64,000 bases of DNA from Proales similis (lineage: Eukaryota; Rotifera; Eurotatoria; Ploima; Proalidae). The stretch's first letter is position 1. Every line of letters begins with the position of its first letter. The stretch spans positions 2,807,369-2,871,368 of the forward strand of contig JAGVRJ010000004.1 of assembly GCA_019059635.1 (NCBI GenBank), given 5' to 3'. Below the pieces are notes generated by a model. That model was not told the DNA's origin, did not search any database, and worked only from the letters and a program-made list of their open reading frames with translations. Below are positions 44,818 through 57,017 of this stretch, piece by piece. The translations under genes and the position numbers were made by a program.

Positions 44818-47800
44818 TTATACTTCAGTTCCGCTTAATCTCTTAGCAATTTTTGAGTATTTCGATGAGCACGAGCCGCTTGAGCTTTCCCTTGTAGATT
44901 TCGTTGTTAGCTTTCCGGTATTGAGTAAATCAGTGCGAAGACTCGTCAATTCATCCCTCTCACACTTTTCTTCATCTCCGCTTGGAGTGTCAATACTAGT
45001 CATAGTTGTATTCAACAGATGCATTCTATTGTTGTTATAGTTGAAATATAAATAGTTATTTCGATATTTAACAGGCTGCTGTGGGCCATAATAAGACTCA
45101 GCTTGAATGGACCCTTGATAAATAGGGCTTTGGCGAGAGGAAGTTGCTTCTCTGACCAAAGAAGCATATCTTTCTTTTGCTTTAATCTTAAAATTGAGCA
45201 AATTTCGAATTAGATCATTGTACCGCAGACTAGATTTTTGGCTAGATGCTGCTGATGGAATATGGCTTGAATTAAGATTATCGTATGTCGCATCTTCATG
45301 CTCTTTTAATTTTGTCTCCTGGGATGTGTTGCTTTCTTGTTGAGTCTTTTTATTTCCGTTCATGTCTGGAAGACATCCAGTTGTTTCACTAGACGAAACC
45401 GTTTGTATGGTACTATTTAGCTCTTCACCTGAATCAATCCTTTGATCTAAGTCTATTTTTCCATTTGGTACACTATTGAGCCTAATGTTTCCTCTATCGT
45501 TTCTGTCGGCATAGTTTTTGGATAAAAGTGGCGACGAAGCAGTGACAACTTCATTTCTGCTTGAACTTGAACTAGATTGGTCGACTATTTTGTTAAAATC
45601 GGAGGTTGAACGTTTTCGAACTCTAGGCATCATTGAGATGATTCTCCTTATGCGGCTTATCTCTTGTTTATTCATTTCTTCCCTATTTACACAGCCGGTG
45701 TTTCGTTCAAATAAGTTTTTGAAGATTGATTGTCCTCGTAAATAGAGAAACGATATAACAGAGAAAATAAGTAAAACGATGCAAATTACTATGGGCATTA
45801 TTAGCCGGATAAATATGTCTCGATATGCCTGAGCCAATTCAGCGCCTTCGTCAGCAAAGTTTACGTTTTTTAGTTTTCCATCAAAATGACTGAGTGACTT
45901 TATAAGACCTGGCTTATTCCACAGTAACTTGATATTTTGCATATTGGTACCGTTTTGGACTCTTGTTAAAGTGTGTTTACCACCAGTGGCCTTGTTTGGA
46001 TTATCGATTTCAAATAGAACTTGTAAAAACCAGCGAGGGCGGTTATGGGTCAGTTGAGCCCGATCAAAAGCACCAGAAGAATTAATCAAGCCGAACAAAA
46101 ATCTGGCTGGGAATCTAAATCCATCAACCGCCTTGCCTTCAAACTGGGGCAAGTGATTAATGCCTATTTGATCGGTTAAAAACTCCGCATCAAAGCTGTT
46201 TTGTCTAGATTCACGATCAAGAATCAGTAATTGATTGTGTAGCTTTGAGTGAGGTCGACTGCATCCATGCAAAGACTCTTGATAGAATTTACCCTCTGGA
46301 TCATAAGCCGGGGCAAAGTTTTCGGCCCCAGAGCAGATAAATACTTTGATAATTTTTATTTGTAAAGTCTCCTGAGACTTGGGCAAAGATATTATTCCAA
46401 AGACGTAATCGCTTTGAGTGAAATAACTTATAATGTCTGAATCCGAGACTTGAGATTTGTCAGTTATTTTGTTTGTAACGATCAAGTCCGTGCCAAATGA
46501 GTACTTCAGATCTACTGGTCGAAGAGTTGGCTCAACTGTTAGATCAACTTCATGGAATACAGGATGTCCAGCTTCACATTCAAAGGCAAATTTAAAGTTC
46601 TGTCCATCGGAAGCACGGCAAGGTAAAAGCTCGAATTGATATTTTCCTGAGTAATTGTTGATCACCTGTTTTGATTTTGCTTTCCATTTTTGCTCTGGAT
46701 GCTCAAGGGTGTATTCGCTCCAAATCAGGTCCAGCTCGAAGTCTATTTCATTACCCACAGGACCTAAGATGAGACTTTTTTTATCTATTTCATAGCTTTC
46801 AATCAAGAACCTTCCGTAAAATGCTGGGATTGTGTTAAATTCTATTACTAGATAGCCATCACTATTGATAAAACTTTGCGCAATTTCAAAAAGAAGAAAG
46901 CTCTCCCCGATATTAAGTTTTTGCCGTTCGATTTCCTTTGGATCAAACATTTGCTTATCTATGGTTGCACCATGATAATCCGAAATCGCCAATGAGTCAA
47001 TGCCAAGTCCTTGATTATTGTGAAAAATAGGTAAATCTATTCTTGTACTATACTCAAAATTAAGTTCGGTATAATCTGATAAAGCTGGATAAATAAAGGA
47101 GAGATAAAGAGGAATTGTGATCAAAAAGTTGTCGAGTCTTGCATCCATGTTTAAACGAGTTGGTGCTGAATTTATTTCAGCACCACATAGTTTTACCAGC
47201 TCGTAAATCTCGAAGTATCCAGTAAAGCTCCATATGCATAATTCTTTATTGATGCTTTTCTTCAAGTTTTCCAAACGGTCCTCAACTTGGTTTTTTACTT
47301 TTGGCTTTTTGAAAAACCCCAGCTTAAGGGGATATGTTTCGTACTTGAGAGAATAAAAATTTGAGCAAATGTGTTCATTTTGCCCGAAAGTTCCGTTCAA
47401 AATTCGACTCTGGAGGTTTAATGGTCTAGTTGAGAAGAGTGGAATCATTCCATCCAAATTCGGTATTTGAATATCAATTTTAATCGAATTCAGATAATCA
47501 GCAGGTATATCGGGATTTTTGGATATGTAGTCGGCAGAAATATAGTCTGCTGATGCTCTAAAAGGTTTGCCGGATTCAAAAGCTTCTTGAGAATCGATTA
47601 GATATTGATTTTTCTGAATTTTTTTAGAATAATGAAAATAAACTCGAGTCTCATCTTTTTCTGGTTTGGTTTTTTGTTGTTTATGTGACCATGTCTCTAA
47701 ACATTTAGTATCATTTTGCTTCGGTTTGTACAGGGTTATAAGATTTGACTCAAACAAGATGATGGAATTGTTTTGAGTGACATGTAGCTTACAACGAAGT

Positions 47801-50800
47801 CTTGTTCCGCTTTTCAAAAAGATTAAGTCATAAGATGATTTTCCACGAGAACCGAAGAGTCCATAAATTGGTATTGAGTTAAAAATAGCTTGACTTTTGG
47901 ACTCCGAAATCTCCCAAATATATTCAATTTTTATGTTTGTTTGAATTGAACTTGAATTCTGATTACTTAAAAACTTTTTGCATTCCTTAAATTGACTTGA
48001 ATAATTGGGGTGTTTAATATCGCAAACCTAAATGATACAATTTTTTTTATAGTTTCTAAATGACTAATAAATATTAAACAATAAAATTTACATGTAAACA
48101 CACTGCTTTTTGTGAATTAGAGGGGCCTTTTTCATAGCCTGGCCCTGCTCGCTCAACCGTCAACACAGGATCGAGATCAAACCAAGTTTTTGAGTCCGGA
48201 ATAAATAATTTACCACTTTCAGTTTTTCTTAATTTCAGAGTATTGGTATAAACAATAGCTTCTGTTAGAGGACCAAGCTCTGCTCCTACAACTGAACTCG
48301 TGTTCAAATAAGCTTTAAATTTTTTATCAGAGTCCGGTTTTAAAATAGGGATCTTATATTCAACAAGAGACTGGCCAGCATCAAACTTTAAAACTGAGTT
48401 ATTATCATGATAGTCTACTCCTGCTTTAGCAGAGTCCGCCTCGGTGATTATACTAAATATCGTTTCTTTGGATAAATCTCCAGATCGTGTTACAACTAGT
48501 ACCGCTGCATAGGAAACTTGAACTTTATCAGCTAGTTTCGTTATGAAATGAGTTTGATTAAATGTAATTATTGTGCGATCTTCTTGATTGTTTAAAAATA
48601 TTTTAGTTGAGTTGATGTTCCCTAATTTCGCATGCCACGGTCCTTTAAGGTTCGTTAGCTCCAAGATTATTGATTCATTCTTTTCGTAAGTATGATTATC
48701 TGAAATAGAGATTCCACAGAATTTTCTTTTTTCTCCAACATTAAATTGCATTGTTTGGCTGCTATTTTTTGCAGATTTTTCAAAAAAAACCTTGCATTCG
48801 ACTTGAATTGGATGGGACGCATCTCCTTTTCTCAAAACTGGAACATTAATGAACTCTTCATTTTCGTTTGTGCGGTAAACTGGCTCTTCAAATTCAATTA
48901 AATTGGCGTCTTCGTCTTTGTCGTTTATGATAACGATTACAGAAGAAGGGTTCAACAAAGAGCAAGCGGTGTCTTTTGATGAACTCTCAATTCCAATTGG
49001 TCGGGCAGTTATTGCAAAAGCTTTTAGCCCTTCGACTATTGGGTAAAAATCGTCATTTAACAGACGAACAGATACAGTTTTAATGGACTCATTTGAATTG
49101 AAGTAAAGAATATGATTAAATGGCTCATAGTCTAGACCAGGAATCGCAATGCTGTCAATCTTAATTTGCTCTCGAGCTATTTTTCTTTTGAGCTCGTCTT
49201 CAACGACATCTACTGTACCACACATTACTTGAAGGGGCTTATCTAAGTCCCCGGTTCTCCGGATATCAAAATAAGCGAAACGCTGGGCCTCGGATACTTC
49301 AACAATTTGTTGGTTGCATTCAAGATATTTCTTTCCAATAAAATTGACGATGATCTCTGACTTTTTGCCTATTTGATAGCTCGGACTTGAAGAATTTGAA
49401 GGATGAGAAAGAAAAACTTTGATATTATCATTTGTCATTTGCGGCATTCTATCATCAGGCATATCTATTTTGCAATACGCTTCAATTTGATTGGGTGCCA
49501 TTTCAACTAAAAACTTTTGGCTCTTTTTAGTCCCTGATTGGTTACCCAAATTTCCTTGCGCAGCTTGATCCATGGTTAAGCACTCAACAAGCAAAGTAGA
49601 GTCTGTCTCTCCTCGTCTAATCAAGGGAATCAAAATAGACTCTGCTGTTTCTGCAACGTCTATTTGAGAGTCCTGAAATTCAACTGTTGAAATTTCTGCT
49701 TGATCAATGATATTGATTTTAACTTGTCGAGTGTTTCCGACAAGCGTTTGTAAAGGGTCTTCAAGAAGAATAAAAAATGATTCAATAGGCTCTGAATTTT
49801 GATCTTGGGAAATGATCACTTCACAAAACTTGATTGTTTCACCAAAACCGAATTCTAGCTTTGAACGAGTTTCAATATAGTCAAATTCGGTTGCTTCTCT
49901 ATTAGACCGAGCAGTCGCACTGAAAGTTCGACAATAAATAGAGCATTTTTCATCCAAGTTTCCTTTGCGCTGAACAGCCACTTGAACTTTACCGTCCTTT
50001 TCTGGTATTACTTTTTCGATAGGTGATTGAAATTCAACAATCGACCAACGAATTTCAAAGCGAGCGTTTTCAACTAAAGATATTCCAAACTCAAATACAT
50101 TGAACGAAAAATAGTCGAAGAACGCTTGGGTGGTTACATCACTCAAAAGATAGAATATTTGATTACTATCGATTTCTTCTTGCGTGAATTCCTTTATCTC
50201 TCCTCTTTCCTTGTGGTTTAGAGTGCCAAACTTGGGCAGATCAAGTATTTTATAAATTGTTTGAATCTTATCGATTTTTGCATTCAGCTCTTGATTACTA
50301 AGAATCCTTCCTACATATTGACCCATCGGGAGCAAATAATCAAACCCAAGATTAATATCAGGTACTCGGTAACTTGGTTTCATTTCGATTTTAATGGTAG
50401 CTTTAAGACCTTCAAATCCTTGAATTGGTCCGTTGTGGGGATCTAACAGATCAAAGATAAAACCATCTCTATTTTCGATTCCAGGGCTTCTGTGCTTGTA
50501 AAATATTACACCCATTTTGAGTTGTTTCATGGTAAACTCATTGATAATTTCATACGTATTGTTTGGCTGACTTTTTTCATTTGTTTGATTAAATTTCAAA
50601 ATGAGATTTAACTTTTGTTTGCCTATTGAAACAGTTTTTGCAGTTTGTTGGCTAATTGCTTTTGGTTGGGAAATGGTTCGAATCTTCTCGATTGTACCAA
50701 ATTCTGGAGGCTGAATGATTGAAATTTTGATGAAGTCAGCTCCAAGTAGGGTATTGGGATTTATTCCAAGATCTGAAAGTTTCAATTTTTTTCTACCCAA

Positions 50801-53800
50801 TTCAGAAACAGAGATTTTTGCATCTGTTCTATCTGAGTTGCCTCTATTTTCAACAATTGATATTGAAAAAATGACGTCGATTTCAAGCTTCTTTCCACTT
50901 AAGCGAAATGTAATTTGGTCGCGCCTGGGTTCACTTTCCTTCAAATTATTTACATATATGATCCGATTTGATGCCAATTCTAAATAGCTAAACCGGATGA
51001 TTGGCGTTTCTGAATTAAAAATTGCATTATTAAATTTAAAGATCTAGGAACGGAATTTTAATTTCTCTTACTCTTATATAAATCGATTAGACTTCCATAT
51101 TTAGGCGGAGTTATTATAGAAAAAATGAAATTTTCATTCTCGAGGTCCAGGATATCAACATTTAAATCGCTTGCCGTAACAGTTTTGTTACCACCCCTCA
51201 GAACCTGAAAGTTTTTGCTCTTTATAATCTCCATGCGTGGCGATTCCTTATATTTATTCTTTTATTGGTGTTGGTTGATCAAATTTTTTTCTACTTCATT
51301 ACTTTTATCTCAACTTGAAGACGAACAGAAGGTGAACTATTTATTCCATCTGTGGCATGGAACATAAATTCATCGTTCCGATATTCAGCTTTTAAATTCG
51401 CGTCTGGGACATATCTCACCGCACAGGGTTTTTTTAGTTGATGCCACGAAAAAGATTCAGGCGTTGTACCTGTTTGTTTTAAGATTAATTTTGACAATTG
51501 TATGGAATTCGGGTATTTTCAAGTTTAGTTAGAAATTCTCATGAAAAATAAGAAAAAACAAAGCTTGCGCATTCGCAGTTATTTGATTCACTTAGGGAGT
51601 TTTCAAGTGGCAACTTAATCACTAGTCGAAAATGTACGATGAGTTTGCAGAGGGATAAAATATTTCAGTAAGCCCTTTTTAGCCGCATGACAGTCTCTTA
51701 ATGACTTGAGCGCACTTGCAATTCGATTTGTCGTCATTCAAAGCTCTTAGGAAAATGATTTACGACGATAACTGTTGATATTGTTAGAAGCTAATAAGCT
51801 CGCTTATTTAAGAAACTAATTAGATCCTGGTTGTTCATTGAGGATAGCGAAAATGCGTCATAAAAACTTATCGGCAATGCGCAGTTCAGAGTTGTGAATG
51901 TTTTTTTCTTTATATCATATAATGAGCTGCAACAAATAATAATCAATTATTAATGAACTCAAGGCCAATAGCTGCATTTAAGCAAATGGTTGAACGCACT
52001 TCTTAAGACTCGCAACTTGAAAGAAATAAATGGTTTGGTTGGCTTACACAGATGAAAGCGGAAGCTTTCCAACCATTTTATTTTAGAAATCGATTTATTT
52101 ATTTCAATTCATTTTCCATCGGGTTTGCTTATCTGAGAATGTCTCACACGAAATACAATGTGATACTCTCGATACAGCATTCCCTTAATTAATTATTATT
52201 TATGATTGTCTGGCAATTGTAATTAATCATCCTAATAAGCCATTTGCCAGGCTGCTTTCTGAATCATCCATGAAGCTTTTTTTATATGATTTATACAAAA
52301 TAGAATTTATCTAGAGCTTATATCAAGTTATTTCTTATAAAAAATATTTTTGGTTTTAGAAGCTTAATCCAGTAAAGCATGGGCCTAAGATTTGAACAAA
52401 ATATGCTTGTCTTCGCACTTGTTGTGACTATTGTTTCTTCATTGCCTACAAACGCAATTGAAGAAGAATCTGATCTAAGCAAGGCGCCAAATATTGGACA
52501 ACTACTTGAAGCTGTAAACCAGGGCATAAGAGCCCAGAAAATTCTTTTGAATAAGATATTCAACCAGGAAGATGGTGGATTCAAAATGAAGCGATTTCCT
52601 GTATGGAGAGATGGCAGCGAAAGGCAGCGCATTAAGCCATTCAATTCCTACGAAGATGAGGATTCTAATCAAATTGATCATTCAATGATTAGTTTTTACC
52701 CAGCTCTTCGTCAGCTTTGGGAAAAGAACATGCATGAAAAAAATCTTATGTACAAGAAGCTCCATGGAAAGTAACATAAAAAGGCAAAATAATTAACTCA
52801 AAGATTAATTTAAGTGTTGTTCGTCTGACCCTTAATTATTTTAGCTTCTCGAATCAATATAATCAATTTTCAACCCGTGAACTTATGTCTTTTTAAACAA
52901 TAAAAACAAATTTTAAAACAAAAACACTAACCTTTGGAGTCTTCTAAAAGTTGAATTTTTCCATACTTCGGGCTTTGTTCAATGATAAGTTTTACTTCGC
53001 TATCTTGGGTGTCTAAGTCAACTATTTCTATATTATCTCGACTTAGACACACGCTTTGATTAAGACTAGCTTGTACATTCTGTAGTATTCGTATTTGAGG
53101 CTTTTGATTATTTAAAGGCAAAATCTTAATGGTAAATATCTGATCTAATTGTGAGTTTCCATTACTATCAGAAACTTCTAGTACGTATATTAGTTCAATA
53201 GGATATGCTCCGATTTCTTTGGGAGCGTTAAATCTTATATTCTAAAAGTTTATATTATATTCTTAGAAAATTAGCAGCTTTTTCTTACCTCAGTGCTTTA
53301 AGATCTATATCTGTCTGGGTAAATGCTGAGCTTTCAGTCAACAGTTTAGTATTTAAATATAACCCCGAGCCGTCATTTGAACTGTGAATAACTTTGGGTG
53401 CTTTAGAGATTTTATAGATTATTTCATTGTTTGGAGATTTTTCATCAATATAAAAAATCTCGTTTATGGTAATTAATTTTGAAGATCCTTCATCAATTAT
53501 TAAAAACATACTGGTACCATCTCCGATTTTTGGTGGCTTTTTATCATCATCCTCGATTTTAATCTTCACTGACTTGTTACGTTTGTGGACTTTGTCTGAC
53601 ACTGAAATGTTCATTGAGCTTTCACGTTCGTTTGCTCCGTTATGAATTAAACGAAAACTTCCTTCGGATATTTGATTAAAGGTAAATGTATCATTTTGAC
53701 TCACAATCAAACGCTGCCCATTGACCTTTAGTTCAAGAACACAATTAACGGGGAGGTTATCTATTGAAAAGAGTAGTTGATCTGTTAAGGTATCTGAATC

Positions 53801-56638
53801 GTGCACTTCGAAAACTAACGGCGAAACGACTCTGCTGCCCCATTCAGGAACCCTCAAATATGATTCTGATTCTATAAATTGGGGTGCTTGGTCGTTGCTT
53901 GGATAAACTCGAATTGAAAATGGAGTTTCAGGAAAGGTGTCACCACGGTTATCGTTCATCACTATAAAAGTAAAATAAAAGTCTTTAGATTTTGGCCCGA
54001 TTTCAACAGGAGGGTTATAAATTATGAGTCGATTGAGCAGATCGCTTTGATTGAATGATGATACTGCTGCTCCTGGCTCATTCAGATGTTCTATTCTACC
54101 CTCCGATTCAGCTAGTGGCTTTATAATCCGATATAATAATGGTTTGTTTTTCGAATCTATTCCAAGGGCAATTTCAAAATTATTAAATGACAAAGTTCCA
54201 GGTTGTCCCTCTAGAGCCTAAGATCAATCAAACAATTAATTTAGATCCGTTGAATGTAAGAAAAGAAAAAATACCTCCAATCCTACGATATTTTCATCCA
54301 TAGAATTTGGGCGTATATGAAATCGGATTAAAAAAGTTCTTCGGATTCTTAATTCGTTTTTGTCGTAAACTTCGATTAGACAGTTGTCTGAATTTTGATA
54401 CTCAGCACAATTAGATTCAAGCGGCTGGCAGTTATTTTGCGTGTCTTTCGGCATATACCATATCTTTCCTTGTTCGAGCTCACTCTGGGTAAATTTTCTT
54501 GTATTTTCATTCATAAATCTCTGGTCCATATTAGACCACCTAAGAGAATCGGCCCTAACTTTAAGTCCTCCTAAAAATTTTAAGATTAAGCTTATTGAGC
54601 GAGAGGCAATGCGAGTCTAATTTACCTATTTTTTGACAACCAGACGCTATAAAATATATTAGATTAGAGGATTCGTTTTCCTTTTCAATACCAAAATCTG
54701 ATGGCGTTATTTGAATCGGCTCACTTGGCGGAACAAATAATGTTCTGTAGGGTTTGTATAAATAAGTCACTGATTTGGCAAGTCTTTTATTTTCTTTTTC
54801 GCCAATTGATCGGGTAAGTTGATTTATATTTAATTGACGACTCCAGTCATCAGGATCTGATGTTATTTCAAAGCTGAGTAATATGCTTTTGACTTCGAAA
54901 TTTGGGAGCGAGACAAATGTTAACAGTGCTAAATCGTGGGTAATTTCATGCTTTTTATAGGAATCAATAAAATAAGTGACTTCAACAGAAGAATCTTGTA
55001 GGTCTGACACTTTAAAGAAATCAACTGGCTTGTCCTCTTTTGTTATCTGTAGTATTTTTGGCTCTTAAAAATTATTAATAATAATTCGTAAAATATTTAT
55101 AAGATTTAATTAATAAAACTTACTAGATGTTAGAAAAATGAAAGAATCAGGCGGAATTGATTTGATTATTTCGGAAAGATAAGGGATGGCCTTTGCATTT
55201 ATCTGGTGCTTTTTCTCCGGTTGTACAAGCATGTGCAACAGTGATGGTTCGTTCGAATTTTTACAAAGTCCTTGATTTATAAAACAGTAAAGGCCTCCAA
55301 GCTGACATTGACAAACTCTACAAGTATATGAATTCTCGTTATAAGGGCTCCAATATTCGCCTTCCTTAATTCTCATTTCAGTTCCTGGTATGTTGCATTC
55401 AACAAGTTTGCGACACTCTACACAACATTGGTTCTTGTTTTTTACAAGAGTTTCTTGGCCGGGTGTGCAGAATTTTGACTGGCATTCAGATTTGACGCAA
55501 TTAACTTTTCCGTTGTCACACATGCAGTATTGACAGCCGCTAGTATGCCACATTTCTCCATGATTGTAAACTTGACCGAAATACTCACATTGTCTAGAAA
55601 ATATTGGGATGCAATCAGGGCAGCAAACACCTGATTTTGCTACTAGGGTTTGATTCTTAAAGAAATATTCATGAGCCTTCGATCAGTCACAAGGCGCAGG
55701 AATATAAAATATTTACTTGGGGACACCTTTTAGGAGAGCATTTTTGCTTTTCACATTGGATTGATCCGTTTTCACAGATACAATGTTTACATGGATCATT
55801 GGCTTCATTCCAAATTTCTCCTTCTTCATATTCATATCCGTTGATATTGCATTTTTTGGAATTTTTGCACACCGGACAACAGCCTTCTATATCTACTTTC
55901 TGATCCTGAAAAAGGAAACATAATTAAACTTTTTAAATCAAATTTAAAATCTGCTTTAAAAACAGTGCTTTTACAGAATTGCATCTAATTGGTGGACAAT
56001 CCGGGACGAAGCAGGTTATTTTCGAGTTAAAGCACTTGCATAAGGTGCAGTCTGAAATGGTCCATGTTTGATTCAACTGATAAAGATGGTCATTGAACCA
56101 GCAGCCTTCTTTTACAGCAGTCTGTTGAATGGTTTTGGGGGTTTCTTGTATTGAAATATCAGGTTGATTACAGATGTTGATGCATGTTATGCTTCCGTTT
56201 TTGCAAAAGCACTTTTCACACTGGTCAACTGAAAAATCTGTATTGTGAGCTATATCAGTTCCCCGCCACAAGCATTTTGACGGAGGATAGTCACAGCTCG
56301 GACAACAATTATTTTCTCTTAGGAGCAGAACTTGGCCTTGAGGGCATATATTAAGGGAGCATTTTATCTTGATGCACTGAGGTACGTTCATATGACAACT
56401 GCAATTAAGGCATCCATCTCTCCATTCAGAATTTGCCTTTTTGGGGTAATTAATTCAGTTACTCTTATTTATAGAGAATTTAACTTACTTTATATGAAAT
56501 TCCTTGATAAAGGCAGTCGGCTTCTACCGTGGTCGGTAAAAGTAAAGAAAAGATGAAAATTAAAAAAGATAGCTGTATTATTGAATTCGCTCGAGAGGGG
56601 AAGCAGTCTTTGGTTTTATTTCCAATTGTTTCCGCCAT
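44818..56638 (-). CDS. FRAS1: FRAS1-like extracellular matrix protein (6 VWC, CSPG repeats, 5 Calx-beta, one TM)
   Basis: A large multi-exon minus-strand gene. Exon 1 (56638-56489) encodes a signal peptide (IQLSFLIFIFSLLLPTTVEA) and the start of the first VWC domain. Exons to about 55200 encode six cysteine-rich VWC domains (e.g. CDNGKVNCVKSECQSKFC). CSPG/NG2-type repeats follow (55010 to about 50050; FTQSELEQGKIWYMP, FTQEEIDSNQIFYLLSD), then five Calx-beta domains (50050-48100; VEFQDSQIDVAETAESILIP, IEFEEPVYRTNENEEFINVP). The C-terminal exons (47820-44818) encode a conserved juxtamembrane region, one TM helix (LIMPIVICIVLLIFSVISFL) and a Ser-rich cytoplasmic tail. Six VWC and five Calx-beta match vertebrate FRAS1, but the furin-like array that normally follows VWC6 is not seen and the CSPG repeats look fewer than 12. 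FRAS1 acts in epidermal basement-membrane adhesion with FREM proteins. Confidence 0.87.
52379..52774 (+). CDS. Secreted small protein or peptide precursor, nested in a FRAS1 intron
   Basis: An uninterrupted frame of 131 residues from an ATG at 52379, on the strand opposite to FRAS1 and inside its largest intron (about 51510-52930). The N-terminus has a hydrophobic signal-peptide core (MLVFALVVTIVSSLPTNA). The mature part is charged and amphipathic (IGQLLEAVNQGIRAQKILLN), with one Lys-Arg site in GGFKMKRFPVWRDG, and an Asp/Glu-rich segment. There are no cysteines. A TATAAAAAATA-like stretch lies near 52338 and an AATAAA near 52900. It resembles a neuropeptide-type prohormone in layout, but I recognise no family. 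A second ATG nine codons downstream (52403) is an alternative start that would begin directly at the signal peptide. Confidence 0.65.
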   Translation: MGLRFEQNMLVFALVVTIVSSLPTNAIEEESDLSKAPNIGQLLEAVNQGIRAQKILLNKIFNQEDGGFKMKRFPVWRDGSERQRIKPFNSYEDEDSNQIDHSMISFYPALRQLWEKNMHEKNLMYKKLHGK

Positions 56639-56735
56639 ACCGTCACTCACATGTTCATTACGGCTTAATTTTCTAAAACAGCTTTATGCTAATGAAAATT
56701 TAAATTTCGCATGTAAAAGAAACTGGAACAGAACC

Positions 56736-57017
56736 ATGGGGTCAAACCGTAAAAAAATATTCTTGAGTTTGTATATGTGTCAATTGGTCCTGGCACTAAT
56801 TCAACTAGGCCAACTAAAGTCAAGTACCTACGTCGCTTATAGTACCCAAGAGAAGATCGAATTGACGATGAAGTCCTACAAAAATTTTCTCCCATATTTA
56901 GCTCTGCAAATAATTGTTGCAGCTTTACTTTCCCGAATAAAAGGCTTCAAAGCTTGGTTTTTGAAATCCTATTTTGCATCTCTTAGTACAACTTTAATAA
57001 TTATGATTGTTTTTTGA
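56736..57017 (+). CDS. Small multi-pass membrane protein, unrecognised
   Basis: A frame of 93 residues from an ATG at 56736 (MGSNRKKIFLSLYMCQLVLA). It has two or three hydrophobic segments: about residues 8-27, 49-66 (LPYLALQIIVAALLSRI) and 74-93 (YFASLSTTLIIMIVF), the last reaching the C-terminus. The frame is open further upstream, but that part overlaps exon 1 of the FRAS1-like gene in antisense, so I take the internal ATG as the start. The two start codons are 97 bp apart and diverge. I recognise no family; a small ER or plasma-membrane protein is plausible, as is a non-genic open frame. Confidence 0.45.
   Translation: MGSNRKKIFLSLYMCQLVLALIQLGQLKSSTYVAYSTQEKIELTMKSYKNFLPYLALQIIVAALLSRIKGFKAWFLKSYFASLSTTLIIMIVF

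Noticed and set aside
55110-56391. Several short cysteine-rich frames that look like secreted toxin-like or protease-inhibitor peptides
   Set aside because: They are the VWC domain exons of the FRAS1-like gene; cysteine spacing and order match six VWC modules.
56529-56735. Upstream extension of the small membrane protein
   Set aside because: This part overlaps FRAS1 exon 1 in antisense and has no protein-like features; the internal ATG at 56736 is preferred.
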